A stretch of 64,000 bases of DNA from Limnohabitans sp. Rim47 (GTDB lineage: Bacteria > Pseudomonadota > Gammaproteobacteria > Burkholderiales > Burkholderiaceae_C). Positions 15,936 through 24,304 of the stretch are shown here, one piece after another; the first letter of the stretch is position 1; every line of letters begins with the position of its first letter. The notes under the pieces were generated by a model. It saw nothing but the letters and a program-made list of their open reading frames with translations. It was not told the origin of the DNA and did not search any database. Made by a program: the position numbers and the translations under genes. The stretch spans positions 124,001 to 188,000 of the forward strand of contig NZ_FBYA01000002.1 of the NCBI RefSeq assembly GCF_001517545.1. Reading direction: 5' to 3'.

Positions 15936-16556
15936 ATGGATTACCCCGGAAACCTCTTTGTCGTGGCCGCCCCCAGCGGGGCCGGCAAATCCAGTCTGGT
16001 GAAAGCCTTGATGGAGCTGGACTCGCGCGTCCAGCCCACGGTCTCGCACACCACCCGCCCCCCGCGCGGACAAGAAAAGCACGGGCGCGAGTACTTTTTC
16101 GCATCCGTTCAGGAATTTGACGCCATGGTGCTCGGCGATGCCTTTGTCGAGTGGGCGCATGTCCACGGCCAGCGCTACGGCACCTCCAAAAAGATGATCG
16201 AAGACCGCATGGCCCAAGGGGCCGATGTGATTCTGGAAATCGATTACCAGGGTGCCTTGCAGATCAAGAAGATGTATGCCAACGCGGTGCTGATCTTCAT
16301 CTTGCCGCCCAGCTGGGAAGAATTGCGCTCGCGCCTGGAGCGGCGCGGCGAGGACACGGCCGAGATCATTGAGCTGCGCTTGCAAAATGCCGCTGTCGAA
16401 ATGGCTCAGGCCCAGGAATTCGACTTCGTTATAATCAACGAAGTATTTGATCGTGCCCTGTTTGACCTCAAAGCGGTTGTTCACGCCCAGCGGCTCAAGT
16501 ACCACGTCCAGCGCCGAGCACGGCCTGACACCTTTCAAGCGCTCAAAATTGCTTGA
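15936..16556 (+). CDS. gmk: Guanylate kinase
   Basis: This 206-aa enzyme phosphorylates GMP to GDP. The P-loop APSGAGKS lies at 12-19, the GMP-binding 'SHTTRPPRGQEKHGREYFF' follows, and 'ILEIDYQGALQIKK' and 'LPPSWEELRSRLERRGED' are present. It sits between yicC and rpoZ, 31 bp before rpoZ, in the common betaproteobacterial order yicC-gmk-rpoZ-spoT. Confidence 0.97.
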   Translation: MDYPGNLFVVAAPSGAGKSSLVKALMELDSRVQPTVSHTTRPPRGQEKHGREYFFASVQEFDAMVLGDAFVEWAHVHGQRYGTSKKMIEDRMAQGADVILEIDYQGALQIKKMYANAVLIFILPPSWEELRSRLERRGEDTAEIIELRLQNAAVEMAQAQEFDFVIINEVFDRALFDLKAVVHAQRLKYHVQRRARPDTFQALKIA

Positions 16557-16587
16557 ATCTCGCTCAGAAATTCTCAAGGAAAACATC

Positions 16588-16788
16588 ATGGCCCGCATCA
16601 CTGTTGAAGATTGCCTGGAACAGATCCCTAACCGCTTTCAGCTGGTTTTGGCTGCCACCTACCGAGCCCGCATGCTGAGCCAAGGTCATACACCCCGCAT
16701 TGAAAGCAAAAACAAGCCTTGCGTGACCGCCTTGCGCGAAATTGCTGCAGGCAAAGTCGGCGTCGAAATGCTCAAACGCGTTTCCTGA
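16588..16788 (+). CDS. rpoZ: RNA polymerase omega subunit
   Basis: This 66-aa protein starts MARITVEDCLEQIPNRFQLV and contains 'KNKPCVTALREIAAGKVG', both characteristic of RpoZ. It helps assemble RNA polymerase and forms part of the ppGpp binding site, which fits its place before spoT. A ribosome site AAGGAAAA precedes the ATG. It is followed by a terminator at 16799-16848. Confidence 0.97.
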   Translation: MARITVEDCLEQIPNRFQLVLAATYRARMLSQGHTPRIESKNKPCVTALREIAAGKVGVEMLKRVS

Positions 16789-16798
16789 TCCGCACCTC

Positions 16799-16848
16799 AC
16801 CCGGCACCTGCCGGGTCACAAAAGCCCCAGTGATGGGGCTTTTTTTTG
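16799..16848 (+). terminator. Double hairpin terminator after rpoZ
   Basis: The hairpin ACCCGG/CCGGGT (16799-16816) is followed by AAGCCCC/GGGGCTT around AGTGAT and a run of eight T (to 16848). The second is a canonical intrinsic terminator separating yicC-gmk-rpoZ from spoT. Confidence 0.85.
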
Positions 16849-16890
16849 TCCCACGAAAAAGCCAGCAACGCCTTGCGTTACATTGATGTC

Positions 16891-19161
16891 ATGAGTAATG
16901 CAACGCCCCCATCCTCCAAAGCAGGTCACAGCCGCGCCAAGGCCGTGCCACCGGCTGCGGCCAATGCGGCAGCTGCCAGCTTTGCGGTGCTGGAGGCTCA
17001 ACTCGGTTACCTGAACGAAGCCGAAACGGAGATGGTGCGCAAAGCCTACAAGTTTGCTGACGAAGCCCACTTGGGGCAAATGCGCAAAAGTGGCGAACCC
17101 TATATCACCCACCCCATTGCGGTGGCGGGTTTGTGCACCGAATGGAAGTTGGACGCCCAAGCCTTGGCCGCCGCTTTGTTGCACGACGCCATGGAAGACT
17201 GCGGCGTCACCAAGATCGAGTTGATCGAGCGCTTTGGCTCACCAGTGGCTGAACTGGTCGATGGCCTGACCAAGCTGGACAAGCTGGAGTTCAACACCCG
17301 CGAAGAAAACCAAGCCGAGTCGTTTCGCAAAATGCTGCTGGCCATGGCCCGCGATGTGCGTGTCATCCTCATCAAGCTGGCCGACCGCACCCACAACATG
17401 CGCACCATGTCGGACATGCCGCGCAGCAAGTGGGGCCGAATTGCCTCGGAAACACTCGAAATTTACGCGCCCATTGCCCACCGCTTGGGCTTGAACCAGA
17501 TTTACCGCGAACTGCAAGACCTGTCGTTCAAACACCTGCTGCCCTGGCGCTATGCGGTGCTGACCAAGGCCGTGTCACGGGCCCGCAACCGCCGCCGCGA
17601 TCTGATTCAAAAGGTGCAAGTCGATGTGGAAGCCGTGTTTGCGCAGGCCAAGATGGATGTGCGCATCAGTGGACGCGAAAAAACGCTCTATTCCATCTAC
17701 AAAAAGATGGATGAAAAACACCTGAGCTTTGCCCAGGTGACCGACATTTATGGCTTTCGGGTCATCGTGCCCTCCGTCATTGACTGCTACACCGCCCTCG
17801 GCTGGCTGCACCAGATCTACAAGCCCGTACCTGGCAAGTTCAAAGACCACATCGCCATTGCCAAGGTCAACGGTTATCAATCACTGCACACCACGCTGGT
17901 GGGCCCGTCGGGTGTGAACGTCGAGTTCCAGATGCGCACCGAGGCCATGCACCTGGTGGCCGAGTCAGGTGTGGCCGCGCATTGGCTTTACAAAGAACAC
18001 GCATCGGCCAATGCCCAGTCAGAGCGTTTGGGCACGCAGTGGCTGCAATCGCTTTTGGACATCCAGACCGAGACGCGCGATGCGGCTGAGTTTTGGGACC
18101 ACGTCAAGGTCGACCTGTTCCCCGATGCGGTTTATGTGTTCACGCCCAAGAGCCAGATCATGGCCTTGCCGCGCGGTGCCACAGTGGTGGACTTTGCCTA
18201 CGCCATCCACAGCCGGGTGGGTGACCATGCGATAGCGGCCCGCATCAATGGCGACCAGGTGCCACTGCGCACCGAGCTCAAAAACGGCGATGTGATCGAA
18301 GTGATCACCGCACCGGTGTCTGCCCCCAACCCGGCCTGGCTGGGTTTTGTGCGCACCGGACGGGCGCGCTCCAAAATTCGCCACCACCTCAAAACCATGG
18401 CACAGACCGAGTCGGTTGAGCTGGGTGAAAAACTCCTGACCCAATCGTTGCGCGCAGAGGGCATCGACAAACTGCCTGCGGACGACGATGCACACCAAGC
18501 GCTGTGGGAAAAACTGTTGCGCTTCACAGGCAACCGCAACCAGCAAGATTTGTTGATGGACATCGGTTTAGGCAAACGCATTGCCACCATCGTGGCCAAG
18601 CGCTTGGCCGCCTTGTTGTCAGAATTGGGCCAAAAACCCGATGCATTGCTGATGACCCGAGAGCGCTTCACCGCGCACGAATCCATCTCGCAAGGCGCTA
18701 TTACCCTCGATGGCAGTGAAAACGCATCGGTGGTCTATTCACGCTGTTGTCGTCCCTTGCCGGGTGACGACATCGTGGGCTATTTGGGCCGTGGTGAAGG
18801 TTTGGCCGTGCACACCCGTGACTGCGCCACGGCAAGAAAACTGGAACACAAGGACCGTGAGCGCTTCATCGGCGTCGAATGGTCAGACGAGTTAACGCGC
18901 AATTTTGAAACCAGCATCAATGTCACCGTCGTCAACGGCAAAGGGGTCTTGGCCAGAGTGGCTGGGGCATTGGCCAGCGCCGAAACCGATATCGTTCACG
19001 TCGACATGGGGCACGAAACCCCGCAAGACACGGCCGAGTTGAAGTTCGTGGTCGCCGTGCGCGACACCACTCACCTCGAACAAGTGCTGCGCCACCTCAA
19101 ACGCACACCTTCCGTGATCCAGGCAAACCGACAAACCAACAAAGGCAGCTCGGCCTCTTAA
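16891..19161 (+). CDS. spoT: Bifunctional (p)ppGpp synthetase/hydrolase SpoT (Rel)
   Basis: This 756-aa stringent-response enzyme has an HD hydrolase domain with HDAMED at 98-103 and 'LADRTHNMRTM'. The synthetase domain holds 'GREKTLYSIYKKM' near residue 261 and 'DIYGFRVIV'. The TGS domain starts near 408 ('YVFTPKSQIMALPRGATVVDFAY') and a C-terminal ACT domain near 674 ('VNGKGVLARVAGALAS'). Both catalytic halves look intact. ATG 16891 was chosen because an earlier TTG frame start lies inside the rpoZ terminator. Its stop falls in a 13-bp tandem repeat. Confidence 0.95.
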   Translation: MSNATPPSSKAGHSRAKAVPPAAANAAAASFAVLEAQLGYLNEAETEMVRKAYKFADEAHLGQMRKSGEPYITHPIAVAGLCTEWKLDAQALAAALLHDAMEDCGVTKIELIERFGSPVAELVDGLTKLDKLEFNTREENQAESFRKMLLAMARDVRVILIKLADRTHNMRTMSDMPRSKWGRIASETLEIYAPIAHRLGLNQIYRELQDLSFKHLLPWRYAVLTKAVSRARNRRRDLIQKVQVDVEAVFAQAKMDVRISGREKTLYSIYKKMDEKHLSFAQVTDIYGFRVIVPSVIDCYTALGWLHQIYKPVPGKFKDHIAIAKVNGYQSLHTTLVGPSGVNVEFQMRTEAMHLVAESGVAAHWLYKEHASANAQSERLGTQWLQSLLDIQTETRDAAEFWDHVKVDLFPDAVYVFTPKSQIMALPRGATVVDFAYAIHSRVGDHAIAARINGDQVPLRTELKNGDVIEVITAPVSAPNPAWLGFVRTGRARSKIRHHLKTMAQTESVELGEKLLTQSLRAEGIDKLPADDDAHQALWEKLLRFTGNRNQQDLLMDIGLGKRIATIVAKRLAALLSELGQKPDALLMTRERFTAHESISQGAITLDGSENASVVYSRCCRPLPGDDIVGYLGRGEGLAVHTRDCATARKLEHKDRERFIGVEWSDELTRNFETSINVTVVNGKGVLARVAGALASAETDIVHVDMGHETPQDTAELKFVVAVRDTTHLEQVLRHLKRTPSVIQANRQTNKGSSAS

Positions 19162-19209
19162 GGCGGCCTGTTAAGGCGGCCTGTTAAGGCGGCCTGTTAA
19201 GGCGGCCTC
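19158..19209. repeat. Tandem 13-bp repeat at the spoT/greB junction
   Basis: Four back-to-back copies of TTAAGGCGGCCTG (19158-19170, 19171-19183, 19184-19196, 19197-19209, the last with one change). The spoT stop codon lies in the first copy and the end of greB touches the last. Every copy supplies a TAA in the spoT frame or a neighbouring frame. Copy number could vary by slippage without harming either protein. Confidence 0.92.
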
Positions 19210-19768
19210 AGGCCTGCTCCCCAGGCGGGGCAGGATAGCTGACCTGCAAAACCTCGATCTCCAGCACACCTGCAGGCGTGACCAACCTGAGCTCGTCGCC
19301 TTCGCGTGACTTGACCAAGGTACGTGCGATTGGCGAGACCCAACTGACCTGTCCTTGCAAACTGTCAGCTTCGTCAATGCCCAAAATCGTCACCGTGCGT
19401 TCGGTGCCCGAGGCTTCGACATAGGTGACCGTGGCACCAAAAAAAACCTGATCGCTGCCGTGGTGCACCGCCGGGTCCACCACTTCGGCCAGCTCCAGAC
19501 GCTTGGTCAGGAAACGAATCCGCCTGTCTATTTCACGCAAGCGTTTTTTGCCATAAATGTAGTCACCGTTTTCTGATCGGTCACCATTGCTGGCCGCCCA
19601 GTGCACGATCTCAACCACCTTGGGACGCTCATCGTCGATCAACCCAAAGAGCTCGGCCCTCAAACGGGCATAACCTGCTGGCGTCATGTAATTGCGCGCA
19701 CCTTTGGGCAAGGCGGGCAAACCCAAGTCGTCGTCATCGTCGGTGTCTTGGTTGGGGGCTTTGCTCAT
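19208..19768 (-). CDS. greB: Transcript cleavage factor GreB
   Basis: This 186-aa protein has an N-terminal coiled-coil (about residues 28-98: 'MTPAGYARLRAELFGLIDDERPKVV...RRIRFLTKRLE') with the acidic tip 'NGDRSENGDY' that reaches the polymerase active centre. The C-terminal FKBP-like domain contains 'GIDEADSLQGQVSWVSPIARTL'. 'YIYGKKRLREIDRR' favours GreB over GreA. An acidic N-terminal stretch (DTDDDDD) precedes the fold. The gene converges on spoT. Confidence 0.93.
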   Translation of the reverse strand: MSKAPNQDTDDDDDLGLPALPKGARNYMTPAGYARLRAELFGLIDDERPKVVEIVHWAASNGDRSENGDYIYGKKRLREIDRRIRFLTKRLELAEVVDPAVHHGSDQVFFGATVTYVEASGTERTVTILGIDEADSLQGQVSWVSPIARTLVKSREGDELRLVTPAGVLEIEVLQVSYPAPPGEQA

Positions 19769-19861
19769 GTCGTGATGCTACAGAGGCAAGTGAAAGACGC
19801 AAGGGTCTCTGGATGGTGACGAACGCGCGCTTTTGGCGGCACATTTTGAGGAGCAGAAATA

Positions 19862-19893
19862 GAAAAAGCCCACAACTTTCGTTGTGGGCTTTC
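19862..19893 (-). terminator. Intrinsic terminator of tRNA-Arg
   Basis: The hairpin AAAGCCCACAA / TTGTGGGCTTT around CGAAAG, with T-rich flanks, lies 8 bp beyond the tRNA 3' end on the minus strand. It may also serve as a buffer before greB. Confidence 0.85.
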
Positions 19894-19900
19894 TAATTTT

Positions 19901-19977
19901 TGGTGCGGCTGGCAGGAATCGAACCCACGACCCCTTGGTTCGTAGCCAAGTACTCTATCCAGCTGAGCTACAGCCGC
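19901..19977 (-). tRNA. tRNA-Arg (anticodon ACG), CCA encoded
   Basis: The 77-nt cloverleaf read on the minus strand has an acceptor stem GCGGCTG pairing with CAGCCGC, a D arm GCTCAGCTGGATAGAGC-like, an anticodon stem TTGG/CCAA around CTACGAA (anticodon ACG) and a T loop GGTTCGATTCC. CCA is encoded. The ACG anticodon is the one normally edited to ICG. Confidence 0.95.
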
Positions 19978-19989
19978 ATCATGCATCGA

Positions 19990-19998
19990 ATTATAGCA
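19990..19998 (-). promoter_or_regulatory. Extended -10 promoter of tRNA-Arg
   Basis: The minus strand reads TGCTATAAT, a perfect -10 TATAAT with the TGn extension, 12 bp before the tRNA 5' end. No good -35 is seen, as is often tolerated with an extended -10. Confidence 0.6.
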
Positions 19999-20031
19999 AG
20001 CTTTTTTGGCCCATTTGAGCCTGCCCACAAT

Positions 20032-21549
20032 TTATTGCCAGGAAACTGCTGACATGTCGTTCGCAAAAACCGGCGAGCTCGACCACAGGCCCTTCAGGCC
20101 TTTGCGATACACCGATGTGTTGGATGCATTGAACAAAAACACATTGACTGCATCCTTGGCAATCAGACGTTGCATGTCGCCAAACAACTGGGTGCGCTCC
20201 TTGGCTGCCGTGGTCGAAGAATGTTTGGCCGCCAGATCACGGAAAGCCTTGCTGTCGTACCCCCAGTAATACTGCGGGTTGGCATAGTTCATATAGTCCA
20301 GTGGCTCAACGTGATTGATGACCGTCAGGTCAAAGTTGCCCTTGAAGGTACCGCCCAGCCATTGAGCCCATTCGACGTTTTCGATCTTGGCGATGATGCC
20401 CACCTTGGCCAGTTGTGCCGCGAGAATCTCGCCGCCCTTGCGTGCATAGGGTGGCGGCGGCAAGGTCAAGGTCACGTTCAGCGGTGTCTGGACACCGGCT
20501 TCCTTGAGCAGGGCTTTGGCTTTTTCCGGGTCGTACGCATAAATGCCGCTCAACTCGACATAGCCCGCATCGGTGGGGGCCATGTGACTGCCGATGGGTT
20601 TGGCGAGCCCTTCAAAAACACCATCGATGAACGCCTTTTTATCGATCGCATGCGACAAAGCACGGCGCACGCGCACATCGTCAAACGGCTTCTTGCGGTT
20701 GTTGATGGTCATGATGCCCTTGCCTGCCGTGCTGCCGACTTCAACCATGAAGCGCTTGTCGGCCTGAAACTGCTTCAGGCTTTGTGGCGATTGAAAGCGG
20801 GGCATGCCATCGATGTCGCCAGCCAACAAAGCAGCCACCTGTGCAGCCGAATCGTTGATGAAACGGAAAGTGACTTTCTTCACCTTGATCGCGTTGGCAT
20901 CGCGAAAACCATCCCATTTAGACAGCGTGACGGCCGTGCCCTTGGCCCAGCTGTCGAGTTTGTAGGGGCCTGTGCCGATCGGCTTGGTGGCAGCGTTGGC
21001 CGCGCTGTCGGGGTGCAGGATGACCGCTGTGTTTTCACCCATGCGGAACAAGAAGTTGCCATCCGGGTTGTTCAGCACCAGCACCACGGTGTGCGCATCG
21101 GGCGTTGAAATGTGGCTGATGTTGTTGAACACGGCACCTTTGGCTTTGTTCGTGCTCTTGGGATCTTTGGCACGTTCAACACTGAACTTCACTGCCGCAG
21201 AGTCAAAAGGACTGCCATCCTGAAACCTCACGCCCTTGCGCAACTTGAAGGTGTAGGCCTTGCCATCGGCGTCCATTTTCCAGCTCTCGGCCAGCAAGGG
21301 ACTGATGGAGCCATCGACGTTGATCTTGGTCAGGCCTTCGAGGATGTTGTAGTGCACCACTTCGCCAATGGCCGCAGCTGGGGCCATGGTGGGATCGAGG
21401 CTGGTGGGCTCCAAAATCATGCCCAAAATCACGCTGTCCTTGCGCGATTGAGCTTGCGCCTGCAACGGTGCCCAGGACAAGCTGGCCGCCAGCAGGGCCA
21501 CCGCGCTCAAGCTTACAGTGCGGCGCGTGATGGGGAATTGAACTTTCAT
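20032..21549 (-). CDS. Peptide-type ABC transporter substrate-binding protein
   Basis: This 505-aa protein of the SBP_bac_5 (DppA/OppA) family carries a Tat-like or Sec signal ('ITRRTVSLSAVALLAASLSWAPLQAQAQ'-type, about residues 7-33; the double Arg is suggestive of Tat). The mature start 'DSVILGMILEPTSLDPTMAPAAAIGE', 'WKMDADGKAYTFKLRKGVRFQDGSPF' and 'RALSHAIDKKAFIDGVF' are family signatures. It is the last gene of its operon (permease, permease, ATPase, ATPase, receptor), overlapping the ATPase stop by 4 bp. The ligand cannot be told from sequence. Confidence 0.9.
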   Translation of the reverse strand: MKVQFPITRRTVSLSAVALLAASLSWAPLQAQAQSRKDSVILGMILEPTSLDPTMAPAAAIGEVVHYNILEGLTKINVDGSISPLLAESWKMDADGKAYTFKLRKGVRFQDGSPFDSAAVKFSVERAKDPKSTNKAKGAVFNNISHISTPDAHTVVLVLNNPDGNFLFRMGENTAVILHPDSAANAATKPIGTGPYKLDSWAKGTAVTLSKWDGFRDANAIKVKKVTFRFINDSAAQVAALLAGDIDGMPRFQSPQSLKQFQADKRFMVEVGSTAGKGIMTINNRKKPFDDVRVRRALSHAIDKKAFIDGVFEGLAKPIGSHMAPTDAGYVELSGIYAYDPEKAKALLKEAGVQTPLNVTLTLPPPPYARKGGEILAAQLAKVGIIAKIENVEWAQWLGGTFKGNFDLTVINHVEPLDYMNYANPQYYWGYDSKAFRDLAAKHSSTTAAKERTQLFGDMQRLIAKDAVNVFLFNASNTSVYRKGLKGLWSSSPVFANDMSAVSWQ

Positions 21550-22451
21550 GTTTTCTCCTGATCTAAAAATGCGTCCCGTGTACCGGGCACGGCTGAAATG
21601 AGCATCCGAGTGTAAGGATGCGCGGCATGCTGAAAAATTTGTGCTGAGGAGTCTTGTTCAACCACTTGGCCAGACTGTAAAACCAACACATCGTCGCACA
21701 TGAGATTAACGACGGCAAGGTCGTGGCTGACCAACAAATAGCTCAATCCGTGACGATCTTGCAGGTCCATCATCAGGTTGAGCACCTGCGCTTGCACAGA
21801 CACATCCAGGGCACTCACCGGCTCGTCGGCCACGATCAAGGAAGGGCGGGTGATCAAGGCCCGGGCGATGGCAATGCGCTGGCGTTGCCCCCCCGAAAAT
21901 TCATGGGGGTATTTGTCCAGATCGGCGGTTCTGAGGCCCACTTCGCTCAAGGCCTCAGCGGCGCGGTCGCGCAGCTCGGTTTGACTCACGGCGCGGTCGC
22001 GCAGCTCGGCGCTATTGAAGGCGGACTCGCGCATCGCCGAACGACGGTCGGCAGGGGGCTGCAAAGTCCAGATCGGCTCGGTCACGATGCCGAGCACTTT
22101 TTGGCGCGGATCAAGCGAACCGTAAGGGTCTTGAAAAACCATTTGAAAACCGCTGCGCAGATGCCGCAACTGGGACGTGCTGGCCTGATGCAGATCCACG
22201 CCGTTGAACAACACCTGCCCTTCGCTGGGTTGATCGAGCGCCATCACCAAACGGGCCAGCGTCGATTTGCCGGAGCCAGACTCCCCCACAATGCCCAAGC
22301 TCTTGCCCGGCTGCAGCTTGAAACTCACGTTCGACAAGGCCTGCAAGCTGTTGGCGGGGCCCCACAGGGACGATCGCGGCAGGGCAAAACGCCGCCCCAA
22401 CTGCCGAACTTCCAGCAGCGGTGGCATGGTCGGTTTCTGGGCCTTCGTCAT
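21546..22451 (-). CDS. Peptide-type ABC transporter ATP-binding protein, OppF/DppF-like
   Basis: This 301-aa ATPase has Walker A GESGSGKST, 'FQDPYGSLDPRQKV' (Q-loop region), signature LSGGQ as 'FSGGQRQRIAIARAL', Walker B 'LIVADEPVSALDVSVQ' and 'VSHDLAVV'. ATG 22451 overlaps the upstream ATPase stop by 4 bp; a longer frame upstream would lie inside that gene. Unusual is an insertion of about 30 residues before the signature region, including a tandem ELRDRA repeat encoded by a 30-bp duplication (21961-22020). Confidence 0.9.
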   Translation of the reverse strand: MTKAQKPTMPPLLEVRQLGRRFALPRSSLWGPANSLQALSNVSFKLQPGKSLGIVGESGSGKSTLARLVMALDQPSEGQVLFNGVDLHQASTSQLRHLRSGFQMVFQDPYGSLDPRQKVLGIVTEPIWTLQPPADRRSAMRESAFNSAELRDRAVSQTELRDRAAEALSEVGLRTADLDKYPHEFSGGQRQRIAIARALITRPSLIVADEPVSALDVSVQAQVLNLMMDLQDRHGLSYLLVSHDLAVVNLMCDDVLVLQSGQVVEQDSSAQIFQHAAHPYTRMLISAVPGTRDAFLDQEKT

Positions 22452-23452
22452 GACAGCCTCCAGCGCGGACAACACACCACATGGGCTTGATCGGTGGGGC
22501 TGGACGGTGGCACGGTTTCGGCTTGAGGCGGAGTGCGACGGCAATCGTCTACAGCCCAAGCGCAGCGGTCCGCAAAAGCACAGCCCGTCGGCAAATCCAT
22601 TAACTCAGGCACGCTGCCGGCAATCGTGTTCAAGCGTGTCCCGCGGGCCAAGCCCAAACGTGGCCGCGCAGCAAACAGCCCCCGCGTGTAGGGGTGTGCT
22701 CGGTGGGCAAACAAATCAGCGGTGGCCGCGCTTTCAACCACCGAGCCACCATACATGACCATCACACGGTCCACCTGGTCTTGCATCAGGCCCAGATCAT
22801 GGCTGATCAGCAGCAGGCCCATGCCGTCTTCATTGACCAATTGCTTGATCAAGGCCAGCACCTCTTTTTGCACCGTGACATCCAGCGCCGTGGTGGGTTC
22901 GTCGGCAATCAGCAGGTCAGGGCTACAGGCCAAGGCCATGGAAATCATGACGCGCTGTCGCTGACCGCCTGACAGCTCGTGCGGATACGCGTCAAGACGC
23001 TCTCGCGCCCGAGGCAGCTGCACACGATCGAGCAATTGCAGGGCACGCGCCTTGGCCTCGGCCACCCCCATGTGCTGGTGCAAGCGCAAGGGCTCGGCAA
23101 TTTGTTTCCAGATGGGGTGCAGCGGGTTGAGTGCCGTCATCGGCTCTTGAAAAATCATGGCCATGCGCGCCCCGCGCAACGGGCACAGTTGGGCCTCGGG
23201 CATGTCCACCAGCTCTTGGCCTTGGAACAAAATCGATCCGCTGACCTGTGCGCGTTCGGGCAACAAGCCCATCAATGCCAAAGCGGTGAGCGATTTGCCG
23301 CAACCACTTTCACCAATCAAACCGACCGTCTGGCCCCGTTCGAGTTGCAGCGAAACGCCACGCAGGGCCTGCGCCCACCCCCGTGCCGTGGGCAAAGTGA
23401 GCCGCAAGTCAGTCACTTGCAGCAAAGGCTTGGCGGTGGACATGTCAGCCAT
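22448..23452 (-). CDS. Peptide-type ABC transporter ATP-binding protein, OppD/DppD-like
   Basis: This 334-aa ATPase has Walker A GESGCGKS, 'MIFQEPMTALNPLHPI', 'LSGGQRQRVMISMAL' and 'LLIADEPTTALDVTVQ'. A C-terminal oligopeptide-transporter extension carries the cysteine pattern 'GCAFADRCAWAVDDCR' that binds an iron-sulfur cluster or metal in OppD/DppD-type ATPases. It overlaps the next ATPase by 4 bp and lies 6 bp after the OppC-like permease. Confidence 0.91.
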   Translation of the reverse strand: MADMSTAKPLLQVTDLRLTLPTARGWAQALRGVSLQLERGQTVGLIGESGCGKSLTALALMGLLPERAQVSGSILFQGQELVDMPEAQLCPLRGARMAMIFQEPMTALNPLHPIWKQIAEPLRLHQHMGVAEAKARALQLLDRVQLPRARERLDAYPHELSGGQRQRVMISMALACSPDLLIADEPTTALDVTVQKEVLALIKQLVNEDGMGLLLISHDLGLMQDQVDRVMVMYGGSVVESAATADLFAHRAHPYTRGLFAARPRLGLARGTRLNTIAGSVPELMDLPTGCAFADRCAWAVDDCRRTPPQAETVPPSSPTDQAHVVCCPRWRLS

Positions 23453-23458
23453 GCGCGT

Positions 23459-24304
23459 TCACCTTTGTCTGGCCAAACGCGGGTCCAGCACATCGCGCAA
23501 GCCATCGCCCAACAGGTTCAAGCCCAACACCGCCAGCGCAATGGCAGCACCCGGGTAAACCGCCAACAAGGGGGCTTGGAACATTTGCGATTGCGCCTCA
23601 TTGAGCATGCGACCCCAACTGGGCTGCGGCGGTTGCGTGCCCAAGCCCAGGTAAGACAGCGCCGCCTCGGCCAAAATGGCGATGGCAAACTGGATGGTGG
23701 ACTGCACGATCAGCACACTGGCGATGTTGGGCAACACATGCACCCATGTGATGGCCAGCGGCCCTTGGCCTGCGGCGCGGGCGGCGGCAGTGAAGTCGCG
23801 CGACCACACGGCATTGGCCGCGCCACGGGTGATGCGGGCAAAAACCGGGATGTTGAAAATGCCAATGGCCACTATGCTGACCACCAAACCCGGTCCGTAA
23901 ATGGCAGTCAGCATGATGGCCGACAACAAAGCAGGAAAGGCAAAGGTGAAGTCCGATGCCCGCATGATGACTTCCTCAACCCAGCCACGCTGCGCTGACG
24001 CCAACAAGCCCAAAGGCACGCCCACCCCCAAGCCGATGCCCACCGCGATGAAGCCCACCAACAAAGAATTTTGACTGCCAACCAAGAGCAAAGTGCCGAT
24101 GTCGCGCCCCAAGCTGTCTGTGCCCATCCAATGCGCTGCGCTGGGCATGGCCAGTTTGTTGGGGATGTCGATGTCGCCCGCCGGGTAAGGCGACCAAAAC
24201 AAAGACAGCAGCGCACACGACACCATCAGCAACACCACGGCCCCGCCTGCCACGAAACTGGGGTGCCGACAAGCGCGACGGATAAACGTGTTTTTATCCG
24301 GCAT
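23459..24304 (-). CDS. Peptide-type ABC transporter permease, OppC/DppC-like
   Basis: This 281-aa inner-membrane permease has an N-terminal transmembrane segment (about 17-37), the OppC motif 'HWMGTDSLGRDIGTLLLVGSQNSLLVGF', and the EAA loop 'RDFTAAARAAGQGPLAITWVHVLPNI'. It overlaps the OppB-like gene upstream by 11 bp. Confidence 0.92.
   Translation of the reverse strand: MPDKNTFIRRACRHPSFVAGGAVVLLMVSCALLSLFWSPYPAGDIDIPNKLAMPSAAHWMGTDSLGRDIGTLLLVGSQNSLLVGFIAVGIGLGVGVPLGLLASAQRGWVEEVIMRASDFTFAFPALLSAIMLTAIYGPGLVVSIVAIGIFNIPVFARITRGAANAVWSRDFTAAARAAGQGPLAITWVHVLPNIASVLIVQSTIQFAIAILAEAALSYLGLGTQPPQPSWGRMLNEAQSQMFQAPLLAVYPGAAIALAVLGLNLLGDGLRDVLDPRLARQR

Noticed and set aside
14839..16104. Minus-strand open frame of 421 codons across yicC and gmk
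   Set aside because: Antisense to two well-supported genes and compositionally a shadow.
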